Shown here: in pieces, positions 40,222-46,857 of the stretch
Layout: every line of letters begins with the position of its first letter
Numbering within the stretch: position 1 is the first letter of the stretch
Assembly (NCBI GenBank): GCA_044344495.1
Contig: JBIJCW010000001.1
Coordinates: 1-46,857, forward strand
DNA: 46,857 nucleotides
Source of the DNA: CAZDUS01 sp044344495
GTDB lineage: Bacteria; Verrucomicrobiota; Kiritimatiellia; CAIKKV01; CAITUY01
Direction of reading: 5' to 3'
The notes under the pieces: model-generated
The model's database searches: none
What the model saw: only the letters and a program-made list of their open reading frames with translations
What the model was told of the DNA's origin: nothing
Translations under genes and position numbers: made by a program

Positions 40222-41907
40222 ATGATGAAAATAGCGATTGGCGCGGACCATGGCGGTTTTGAGTTGAAAGCCTACTTGACCGGATGGCTCCGGGAGCGCG
40301 GGATCACGGTAGAGGATGTGGGTTGTTACAGCAACGAGGCGGCGGACTATCCCGACTATGCCCGACTGGTGGCGGTGATGGTGTCCGAAGGGTTGGTGGA
40401 CCAGGGTATCCTGATCTGCCGGACGGGGCTGGGGATGAGCATGGCGGCCAACAAGTTCCCGCGGGTGCGCGCGGCGTTGTGTCTGACGCCGGACATGGGG
40501 CGGGTGGCCCGGGTTCATAACAACGCCAATGTGTTGGTGCTTGGGAGCGATAACAGCACCCACGACAAGGTCGAGGGCATTGTCAAGGCGTGGTGCGATG
40601 CCCGGTTTGAGGGTGAAGAGCGGCACCAGCGGCGCGTGGACAAGATTGGCGCCATGGGGGGGGCGGCGGTGGAGATGGCGTCGGTCGGCCTGACGGATCC
40701 TGAGATTTATGAGGCGCTCAAGGGCGAGGAGGATCGCGAACAGAAGACGCTGGATCTGATCGCCTCCGAGAACTACGCCAGCCGGGCGGTACGCGAGGCG
40801 CAGGGCTCGCTGATGACCAACAAGTATGCGGAAGGTTATCCGGGCAAGCGGTACTACAACGGGTGCGAGTTTGTCGATGTGGCCGAGCGTCTGGCGATTG
40901 AGCGGGCCAAGGCCCTGTTCGGGGCCGAGCATGCGAATGTCCAGCCGCATTGCGGGAGTTCGGCCAACATGGCGGTTTACTTTGCGGTGTTGCAGCCGGG
41001 CGACACGATTCTGGCCATGAGTCTGGCGCATGGCGGGCACCTGACGCACGGGCACAAGGTCAACTTTTCAGGGCGTCTTTTCAACATCGTCTCCTACGGG
41101 GTCAACAAGACGACGGAGGTGATTGATTACGACGAGGTGGCGGGGCTGGCGAAACAGCACAAGCCAAAGTTGATTGTTGCCGGCGCCAGTGCCTATCCGC
41201 GGGTGCTCGAGTTTGCGCGGTTGCGCCAGATTGCCGACAGTGTCGGCGCCCTGTTGATGGTGGATATGGCCCACATTGCCGGCCTGATTGCCGCCGGGGT
41301 GCATCCCAACCCTGTTCCCTACAGCGACTTTGTGACGACCACCACGCACAAGACGTTGCGCGGCCCGCGCAGCGGCATGATCCTGTGCCGGGCGGCCCAC
41401 GCCCAGGAAATCGACAAAACGGTATTCCCGGGGTTGCAGGGCGGCCCGCTGATGCATACGATTGCCGCCAAGGCCGTGTGTTTCAAGGAAGCCGCGTCGC
41501 CGGACTTCAAGGCCTACCAGCGGCAGGTGGTGGCCAATGCAAGGCTTCTGGCGGAGTATCTTTCCAAGCACGGGATGCGGATGGTGTCGGGCGGCACGGA
41601 CAACCACCTGATGCTGGTGGATCTGACGGGTATTGGCAGTACCGGCAAGGATGCGGCGGTGGCCTTGGAGAAGGCGGGAATCGTGGTCAACAAGAACGCG
41701 ATCCCGTTTGATACCAAGCCGCCGGCGGTGACCTCCGGCATTCGCATCGGGACCCCGGCGTTGACCACGCGGGGTCTCAAGGATGCCGAGATGACGCTGT
41801 TGGGGCAGTGGATTGTGGACGCGGTCAAGCATCAGGGGGATGAGAAACGGCTGGAGAAGATCCGGGGCGAGGTCCAGGCGCTGGCCCTGCGTTTCCCGAT
41901 ACCGTGA
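40222..41907 (+). CDS. rpiB-glyA: Ribose-5-phosphate isomerase B fused to serine hydroxymethyltransferase
   Basis: A single 561-residue frame carries two complete enzymes. Residues 1-145 are RpiB: MKIAIGADHGGFELKAYL, catalytic Cys 66 in GILICRTGLGMSMAANKF (Arg where CGTG is usual) and VHNNANVLVLGSDN. Residues 155-561 are GlyA: IASENYASRAVREAQGSLMT, GYPGKRYYNGCEFVDVAE, MVDMAHIAGLIAAGVHP, the PLP Lys 377 in VTTTTHKTLRGPRSGMILCR, and GIRIGTPALTTRG. The linker is only about 10 residues. The joined enzymes interconvert ribulose/ribose 5-phosphate and serine/glycine with one-carbon transfer. AAGGAAG precedes the ATG. The order TsaC, phosphatase, RpiB, GlyA follows the Bacillus ywl block. Confidence 0.95.
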   Translation: MMKIAIGADHGGFELKAYLTGWLRERGITVEDVGCYSNEAADYPDYARLVAVMVSEGLVDQGILICRTGLGMSMAANKFPRVRAALCLTPDMGRVARVHNNANVLVLGSDNSTHDKVEGIVKAWCDARFEGEERHQRRVDKIGAMGGAAVEMASVGLTDPEIYEALKGEEDREQKTLDLIASENYASRAVREAQGSLMTNKYAEGYPGKRYYNGCEFVDVAERLAIERAKALFGAEHANVQPHCGSSANMAVYFAVLQPGDTILAMSLAHGGHLTHGHKVNFSGRLFNIVSYGVNKTTEVIDYDEVAGLAKQHKPKLIVAGASAYPRVLEFARLRQIADSVGALLMVDMAHIAGLIAAGVHPNPVPYSDFVTTTTHKTLRGPRSGMILCRAAHAQEIDKTVFPGLQGGPLMHTIAAKAVCFKEAASPDFKAYQRQVVANARLLAEYLSKHGMRMVSGGTDNHLMLVDLTGIGSTGKDAAVALEKAGIVVNKNAIPFDTKPPAVTSGIRIGTPALTTRGLKDAEMTLLGQWIVDAVKHQGDEKRLEKIRGEVQALALRFPIP

Positions 41908-41935
41908 TGGCGAGGCGAGGCGGAGGAAGGTGGCG

Positions 41936-42466
41936 ATGATTCTTCGTGATCTAACCAAAGGCGAGATGGCAGTGGTGGAGCAGTTGGGCCACCCGCATCA
42001 GGTAACCCGCGGTGAATGGATCGTGAGGGAGGGTGATGTGGGCCAGTCCTTCTTCCTGGTGATCAGCGGGCGCGTGGAAGTGCGTAAGAGCCTTGGCGCG
42101 GACAAGTACAAGAAACTGGTTGAGTTGGGGCCCCTGGATATTTTCGGCGAGGTGTGTTTCCTCGGGGTGGAGACCCGGTCGGCGGGGGTGATGGCGCTGG
42201 ATCCGACATTGGTGATGGAATTCGGGCGGGCGGAGTTTGAGAAGTTGATTGAGGTGCATCCGGCGATCGGGTTGAAACTCTACCGGGGGATCGCGTGCGA
42301 GTTGGCCCAACGCCTGGCCCGGGTGGACAGCGAACTCAAGGATGCGCTGGTGTGGGCGCTGGGGGACACGCGGACCTCGATGGATCCCGGGGTCATTTCG
42401 GCGCGCAAACTGAACTTGGCACCGTTGCCCGCCAGCGGAGGCAATGCCAGGATCGTCTTCGAGTAA
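41936..42466 (+). CDS. Cyclic nucleotide-binding (CRP-like) domain protein
   Basis: Protein of 176 residues built around one cNMP-binding beta barrel: VTRGEWIVREGDVGQSFFLV, SGRVEVRKS and the phosphate cassette region GPLDIFGEVCFLGVETRSAG with Glu and Arg. A helix (AEFEKLIEVHPAIGLKLYRG) follows. No HTH domain comes after it, unlike CRP, so DNA binding is unlikely; a regulatory subunit or partner-binding role is more probable. ATG 41936 has GGAGGAAGG just upstream. The stop lies 2 bases before the nth start, so both are cotranscribed. The ligand cannot be fixed. Confidence 0.88.
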   Translation: MILRDLTKGEMAVVEQLGHPHQVTRGEWIVREGDVGQSFFLVISGRVEVRKSLGADKYKKLVELGPLDIFGEVCFLGVETRSAGVMALDPTLVMEFGRAEFEKLIEVHPAIGLKLYRGIACELAQRLARVDSELKDALVWALGDTRTSMDPGVISARKLNLAPLPASGGNARIVFE

Positions 42467-42468
42467 AG

Positions 42469-43122
42469 ATGAACCCGCGCGACATCCCCTTCGTTCACCG
42501 GCGTCTGAAGGCGCATTTCGAATCCACGCTGAGTCCGGTGGCGGCCTTCATGGTGGCGCGCACGAATGATCCCTACCGTGTCCTGGTGGCCACGATCCTC
42601 AGTTCGCGGACCAAGGACCAGACGACGGAGGTTGTGTCGCGGCGTCTGTTTGAGGTGGCACCGACGGCGGCGGCGCTTCGTGGCATACCCGTTGCCCGCC
42701 TGGAAGTCCTGTTACGCCCCGTCGGTTTTTTCCGGACCAAGGCGCGCCTGCTGAAGCAACTTCCGGATGTCCTGGATGAACGCTTCGGCGGTCGCATTCC
42801 GGAGACGGTGGAGGAACTGGTGTGTCTGCCGGGGGTGGGGCGCAAGACGGCCAACCTGGTGGTGTCGGAGGCGTTTGACCGGCCGGGCATTTGTGTGGAT
42901 GTGCATGTGCACCGGATCTGCAACCGGCTGGGATTGATCAAGACCGGGACGCCCGAAGCGACGGAAATGACGTTGCGGCGCCTGTTGCCTCTCCGCTACT
43001 GGAAGACGTGGAACCGTTACCTGGTGGCGTTCGGGCAAACCTTGTGTACGCCGCGGAATCCCAAGTGCGCGGGTTGCCCGGTGCAGACGCGGTGCGATAC
43101 GGGTTTGGGGATGGTTCGGTAA
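42469..43122 (+). CDS. nth: Endonuclease III (DNA glycosylase/AP lyase)
   Basis: Base-excision repair enzyme for oxidised pyrimidines, 217 residues. It has the helix-hairpin-helix LVCLPGVGRKTANLVV with catalytic Lys 126, the Asp 144 in CVDVHVHRICNRLGL, and a 4Fe-4S loop with Cys 193, 200, 203 and 209 (C-x6-C-x2-C-x5-C). The early helix includes LVATILSSRTKDQTTEVV; the usual Gln of LSxQ(T/S) is Arg here, a common variant in this position. The length is normal. The start follows the upstream gene by 2 bases; a small lipoprotein candidate follows 28 bases later. Confidence 0.95.
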   Translation: MNPRDIPFVHRRLKAHFESTLSPVAAFMVARTNDPYRVLVATILSSRTKDQTTEVVSRRLFEVAPTAAALRGIPVARLEVLLRPVGFFRTKARLLKQLPDVLDERFGGRIPETVEELVCLPGVGRKTANLVVSEAFDRPGICVDVHVHRICNRLGLIKTGTPEATEMTLRRLLPLRYWKTWNRYLVAFGQTLCTPRNPKCAGCPVQTRCDTGLGMVR

Positions 43123-43150
43123 ACAATCGGTGATTCATGGAGGGGCGGTT

Positions 43151-43567
43151 ATGATGAAGACCATTGGCGGCAAGTTGGCGATGTTGGCGGCGGTGTCGGG
43201 TCTGGCGATGTGTTTTGCCTGCGCGAAGCAGGAGCCGGTGAGTCATTTCGTCATTCTGCCGCGGAGCGGGCAGGCTGAAATCGCCGCGGCGGATATTGAA
43301 AAACTGCGGGTAACGCTGGATGCGGTTGGCGAGCATTACAAGATGACGAAGAAGCAGGCCGGGCAAGTGGGCATCATCCGTTACTACGCCCCCAACGACG
43401 ACTACGAGATCGGGTTTTACGCCAAGCGCGAGGCATCCTGCCTGAAGGTGTATGCGATTCCGATGACGCCGTCGGTTACGGGGTCGAAGAACTTTTTGGC
43501 CTTCCGGCAGAACCTGGCGAATGTACTGTCGGGGGCGTTTCCTGGCCGGGTCTCCGTGGTGAAGTAG
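43151..43567 (+). CDS. Small exported protein, possible lipoprotein, unknown function
   Basis: Protein of 138 residues. The N-terminus MMKTIGGKLAMLAAVSGLAM then CFAC is a signal sequence with a weak lipobox (Cys at 21 or 24). The mature part is a mixed alpha/beta domain (SHFVILPRSGQAEIAAADIE, MTKKQAGQVGIIRYYAPNDD). A VYAIPM strand and a basic C-terminus follow. GGAGGGGCGGTT precedes the ATG. No known family is recognised. It is convergent with the YdjY-like gene (stop codons adjacent). Confidence 0.65.
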   Translation: MMKTIGGKLAMLAAVSGLAMCFACAKQEPVSHFVILPRSGQAEIAAADIEKLRVTLDAVGEHYKMTKKQAGQVGIIRYYAPNDDYEIGFYAKREASCLKVYAIPMTPSVTGSKNFLAFRQNLANVLSGAFPGRVSVVK

Positions 43568-44989
43568 TCAGGGTTGGCGGGGCCAGTCTGCGAACACGTA
43601 GAGGATCATCTTGCGTTCCAGGAGGGGTGCGACGAAACGCCGCAAGACGCCATAGGGAAGCCCCGGCGTGGTAAAGACGAACACGACGGCGGGAGCCTCG
43701 TGCTTGAGCAGGAGGGCGGGTAGCACGTCCGGACCCGGGGCGGCATGGCGGGTTTCCTTGTAGGTGGACGGGCTGCCGTCGTCACTCCATTCTTCCTCGA
43801 CATGGACCAGTTCCCCGGTGACGCCCGTCCCGGAGTCCGTCAGGTAAAGTTCCCAGGGTTGCGTGGGGCGTTTGGCGCGATCACGATGTTTTTCATCCGG
43901 CAGGAACGTCTTGTAGTAGGGGTGGCCGGAAGGCGGCGGTTCAACGCGGAGGAGGGCGCGACTTTCCAATGACGAGACAAACAGGGCCAGGCGGCGGATG
44001 GTGGCGAGGGGAAGGAGGTCATCGGGTTCAATGGTGGCGTAGAGGTCATTGCCGGCGGCGGCCAGGCGTGTCAGGGAGGAGGCGAGCGGATCCAGGCCGG
44101 TGCCCTGTTCAACCGAGGAGCCCATGGAGATTGTCCATGGCATGGCGGTTTCGGGCAGGGGCATGTTGGTGGATGAGCCGAGGCGCAGGGTGAGGTCGGT
44201 GACGCGACGGTGTCCATCCTTGTGTCTGGGTTCGAGGGTTACGGTGGTGAAGGTGGTGGCAGGGAGACGGAGATCGGGATTCGGGACGAGGAAGGTGTAG
44301 ACTTCGCTTTGCGCGACACGGCGCGGCACATCCAGGACGGTGAATCTTTCGTTGTAGAGGGAGGCGATGCAGTTGGGGGTGTAGACGTCGGCGGCATAGA
44401 CGCGGCCGGTTCCGGCGGCGGGGTCCCATTCGGACCCGGTGAAGAGGAAGCCCTCGTCGGGAATGGTTTTCCCGGTGCGGGTGTCGATGATGAGTTGGGC
44501 GACTGACACTGTGCGGGTGATGTTGGAAGAGCCGATGAGGTCGTCGTAGGTGAAGGTCATGGTGACGGGTTCCCCCCTTGGCCAGAACCGCATGGCGTCG
44601 GGGCTGACGGTTTTTCCGGGCGGCAGGCCGATGAATTCCAAGGCGGCATGGATATCGCTGGGGGCGGCGAAGGATATCGCCAGTGCTTCATAGTCCTTGC
44701 CGCTGGTGGTGGCGATCAAAGGGAATTCCACGGGATCGCCGGGGTTAAGGCGGATGGTTTCGGCGGAGATCTGGACGGTGCGGGCGGTGCGATCGGCGAT
44801 CAGGCCGGGGCGGAGCATTTTGGATGGATCGTGGCCAAAGGCGGCGCGGTATTGGGTGTCCTGCGTGGCGGCGCGGGTTCTGTTTTGGGAGTGGGCGGTG
44901 TCCTTGGCAGGAGCGACTGCGTTGGTTGCGCCAGCGGAGGCCAGTGTGGTGGACAGGGTGGCGAGGAGCAGGGATAGGAATAGCTTCAT
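43568..44989 (-). CDS. Secreted YdjY-domain-like protein, cotranscribed with ppk1
   Basis: Exported protein of 473 residues with a signal peptide (MKLFLSLLLATLSTTLASAG). A YdjY-like region is suggested at about 85-130 by DPVEFPLIATTSGKDYEALA and HAALEFIGLPPG. The C-terminal part (about 425-473; APAVVFVFTTPGLPYGVLRR then PLLERKMILYVFADWP) resembles the periplasmic ExbD/TolR fold. The middle is beta-rich and unassigned. The start ATG overlaps the ppk1 stop (ATGA), so the two are coupled. The combined layout is known from PVC genomes only to my recollection. Function unknown; envelope-related. Confidence 0.65.
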   Translation of the reverse strand: MKLFLSLLLATLSTTLASAGATNAVAPAKDTAHSQNRTRAATQDTQYRAAFGHDPSKMLRPGLIADRTARTVQISAETIRLNPGDPVEFPLIATTSGKDYEALAISFAAPSDIHAALEFIGLPPGKTVSPDAMRFWPRGEPVTMTFTYDDLIGSSNITRTVSVAQLIIDTRTGKTIPDEGFLFTGSEWDPAAGTGRVYAADVYTPNCIASLYNERFTVLDVPRRVAQSEVYTFLVPNPDLRLPATTFTTVTLEPRHKDGHRRVTDLTLRLGSSTNMPLPETAMPWTISMGSSVEQGTGLDPLASSLTRLAAAGNDLYATIEPDDLLPLATIRRLALFVSSLESRALLRVEPPPSGHPYYKTFLPDEKHRDRAKRPTQPWELYLTDSGTGVTGELVHVEEEWSDDGSPSTYKETRHAAPGPDVLPALLLKHEAPAVVFVFTTPGLPYGVLRRFVAPLLERKMILYVFADWPRQP

Positions 44990-46857
44990 GGGCGGGTTTC
45001 CGGGCGATGGGGTTGAAAGACGGTAACGGGCCGACCTGGAGATTGGGCCAGGCGGCGGAAGAGGTTATACAGTGTTTCCTGACTGCGCAGGGGTGTCTCG
45101 CCGGGTTTGGCGGTGCTGCGGACATAACGTCCGTCCGGTTGCAGGAGGCGACCCTTGACGGTATCCGCGAGGCAGGTTTCCAGGATGGAGACGAGGCGGG
45201 TTCGGGCGGGTTCGCTTTCCACGGGGACCAGCAGTTCGATACGCCGGTCAAGGTTGCGGGGCATCCAATCGGCGCTGGAGATGAAGATTCGCGGTTCGCC
45301 GCCGTGGTGGAAGTACATGATGCGGCTATGTTCAAGGAAGCGATCGACGATACTGACGACGGAGATGGTTTCGCTGAGGCCGGGGACGCCGGGGCGCAGG
45401 GCGCAGGTGCCGCGGACGTTGAGTCGGATGGTGACGCCTGCTTGGGAGGCGGCATAGAGGGCTTCGATCAGGGGCGGATCGACGAGGGAGTTCAGCTTGG
45501 CCATGATACGGGCTTCCTGTCCCTGGGCGGCGCGGGCGGTCTCGCCGGCGATGAGGTCAAGGAGGCGGTCGCGGAGGCCGATGGGGGCGGCTTCGACGGC
45601 GTGGTACTTGGCGGGTTGGGCGTAACCGGTGATGGTATTGAAGAAGAGGGAGGCATCGGCGGCCAGGGTTTCGTTGCTGGTCATGTAACTGACGTCGGTG
45701 TACAGGCGGGCGGTGACCTCGTTGTAGTTGCCGGTTCCGAAATGGAGGTAGCGGCGGATGCCGCCAGCTTCGCGGCGGATGATCATGCAGAGTTTGGCGT
45801 GCGTCTTGAGTCCCTTGATGCCGTAGATGACCTGGGCGCCAGCCTGCTCGAGTTCGCCGGCCCAGTTGATGTTGCGGGCCTCGTCGAAGCGGGCCTTGAG
45901 TTCCACGATGACGGTGACCTGTTTGCCGTGTTCGGCGGCGCGGACCAGGGAGGCGACGATGGGGCTGTCGGGGCTGGTCCGGTAGAGGATTTGTTTGATG
46001 GCCAGGACATCCGGGTCATCGGCGGCCTGATCGATGAGGCGTTCCACGGGTTCGAAGGATTCAAAGGGGTGGCAGAGGAGGATATCCTGACGGGTGAGAA
46101 TGGAGAACATGGATTCGGTGGCGGGGGCTTGCCGTGAGGGGATGGGGTCCCAGGCAGGGGCGAGGAGGGAAGGGGCGCCCAGGGAGAGGCCTAATTTGAA
46201 GAAGGCGGAAAGGGCGAGGGGTTCACGGATGTCGTGGGTGCCGTCCGGAGAGAGATGCAGGGCGCGCTGGAGGAAGCGGCGGGCCTCCTGCGAGGCGGCG
46301 GCGCTGATTTCGAGGCGTACGCAGTGGCTTTCGCGCCGCTCGGTAAGGACCTTACGCATTTTGTCCAGCAAGTCTCCGGCGAGGTCCTCGCGGATGGCGA
46401 GATCGGCGTTGCGGGTCAAGCGGAACGGGACGGCCTCCAGGATGAGTTCACCGGGGAAGAAGACATCCAGATGCATGCGGACGGCGTCTTCGGTCATCAT
46501 ATAGGCGATGCCCTTGTCCGATTGAAGGCTGATGATGCGGTTGAGGTTACGGGGCAGGGGGATGATGGCGTAGCGGGTGGTCTTGCCGGGCGCGGAGGCG
46601 CGGAGGCGGAGGAGGAGGCACAGGGCGAGACCGGGGAGGGGGGGGAAGGGTGCCGGGGCGGAGGCCGCGAGGGGAGTCAGGAGCGGGAAGATTTCATGGT
46701 AGAAGATGGTTTCGACATGCCGGATCTGTTCGGGGCTGAGTTGTTCGGGGGCGAGGCGCCGGGCGCCATGGGTGGCGAGGGCGGCTTCGATGGCGAGCAG
46801 GCAATCATGCTGGTCGGAGGTCAAGCGCCGGACCTGTTCCGAGATCAGGGAAAGCTG
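44986..46857 (-). CDS. ppk1: Polyphosphate kinase 1, N-terminus cut by window edge
   Basis: Makes inorganic polyphosphate from ATP. The frame is open from the right window edge (QLSLISEQVRRL...) to the stop at 44986; about 624 residues are visible of an expected 690-720, so only the extreme N-terminus is missing. Visible motifs are QDILLCHPFESFEPVERLID, AIKQILYRTSPDSPIVASLV, VELKARFDEARNINWA, the phospho-His region YGIKGLKTHAKLCMIIRREA, LHFGTGNYNEVTARLYTDVS and FISSADWMPRNLDRRIELLV. All catalytic landmarks of PPK1 seem present. A TTG at 46824 is not the start, since homology continues upstream. The stop overlaps the next gene's ATG. Confidence 0.95.
   Translation of the reverse strand, partial: QLSLISEQVRRLTSDQHDCLLAIEAALATHGARRLAPEQLSPEQIRHVETIFYHEIFPLLTPLAASAPAPFPPLPGLALCLLLRLRASAPGKTTRYAIIPLPRNLNRIISLQSDKGIAYMMTEDAVRMHLDVFFPGELILEAVPFRLTRNADLAIREDLAGDLLDKMRKVLTERRESHCVRLEISAAASQEARRFLQRALHLSPDGTHDIREPLALSAFFKLGLSLGAPSLLAPAWDPIPSRQAPATESMFSILTRQDILLCHPFESFEPVERLIDQAADDPDVLAIKQILYRTSPDSPIVASLVRAAEHGKQVTVIVELKARFDEARNINWAGELEQAGAQVIYGIKGLKTHAKLCMIIRREAGGIRRYLHFGTGNYNEVTARLYTDVSYMTSNETLAADASLFFNTITGYAQPAKYHAVEAAPIGLRDRLLDLIAGETARAAQGQEARIMAKLNSLVDPPLIEALYAASQAGVTIRLNVRGTCALRPGVPGLSETISVVSIVDRFLEHSRIMYFHHGGEPRIFISSADWMPRNLDRRIELLVPVESEPARTRLVSILETCLADTVKGRLLQPDGRYVRSTAKPGETPLRSQETLYNLFRRLAQSPGRPVTVFQPHRPETRP

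Noticed and set aside
39037..41055. 672-codon minus-strand frame opposite the two fusion genes
   Set aside because: His/Arg/Pro-rich translation, no motif, fully antisense to tsaC and rpiB-glyA.

Overview
This window is a piece of a high-GC bacterial chromosome. The best guess for its owner is the PVC group (Verrucomicrobiota/Kiritimatiellota-like). That placement is an inference from gene content and style: a Gram-negative envelope (LptF/G permease, rhamnose sugar genes, ArnT-like glycosyltransferase), a bacterial topoisomerase VI, an RdgC-like protein, archease, and a short protein at 411-908 of a type I associate with Verrucomicrobia. No rRNA or ribosomal protein is present to confirm it. 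Most genes are housekeeping genes, separated by short gaps that are unusually rich in hairpins and tandem repeats.

Layout. 1-5.3 kb: archease (cut by the window edge), a hypothetical protein, RdgC-like protein, AI-2E/PerM-type permease, FmdB zinc ribbon, DAHP synthase. 5.3-7.7 kb: an accessory patch with a coupled pair of tiny unknown genes, a decayed XRE regulator, a VapC/Phd pair and a Phd/RelE-type pair. 7.7-19.5 kb: MFS transporter, topoisomerase VI A and B subunits separated by a heptanucleotide repeat array, ProC, HAD phosphatase, acyl-CoA dehydrogenase with clear promoter and terminator, TrmJ, an Lrp-aminotransferase overlapping pair, a zinc-ribbon/PTS EIIA fusion and tRNA-Arg(ACG). 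19.6-26.9 kb: a tightly packed plus-strand run nadA-uvrB-srkA-(PAP2+ArnT fusion)-VTT membrane protein. 27-35.3 kb: LptF/G permease, PtsP (GAF-EI), rmlC-rmlA, a compositionally odd membrane protein, and a mannitol-1-phosphate dehydrogenase-like gene. 35.3-36.2 kb: a gene-free stretch holding two large imperfect palindromes. 36.2-46.9 kb: purD, purE, a degenerate S41 peptidase, two consecutive gene fusions (TsaC+low-molecular-weight phosphatase, RpiB+GlyA), a cyclic-nucleotide-binding protein, endonuclease III, a small lipoprotein candidate, and ppk1 (cut by the edge) coupled to a secreted YdjY-like protein.

The strongest large-scale signal is a switch in strand composition. On the plus strand C exceeds G from the start to about 35.3 kb, and G exceeds C from about 36.2 kb to the end, whichever strand carries the gene. 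A negative-to-positive GC-skew switch in the forward direction is the usual mark of a replication origin, and here it falls on the palindrome-rich gene-free stretch. Other points of interest are the gene fusions, which follow a gene order known from Bacillus (ywlC-ywlE-rpiB-glyA), the heptamer arrays at two gene starts, the zinc-ribbon/EIIA fusion, and an S41 peptidase homologue that has lost its catalytic dyad.
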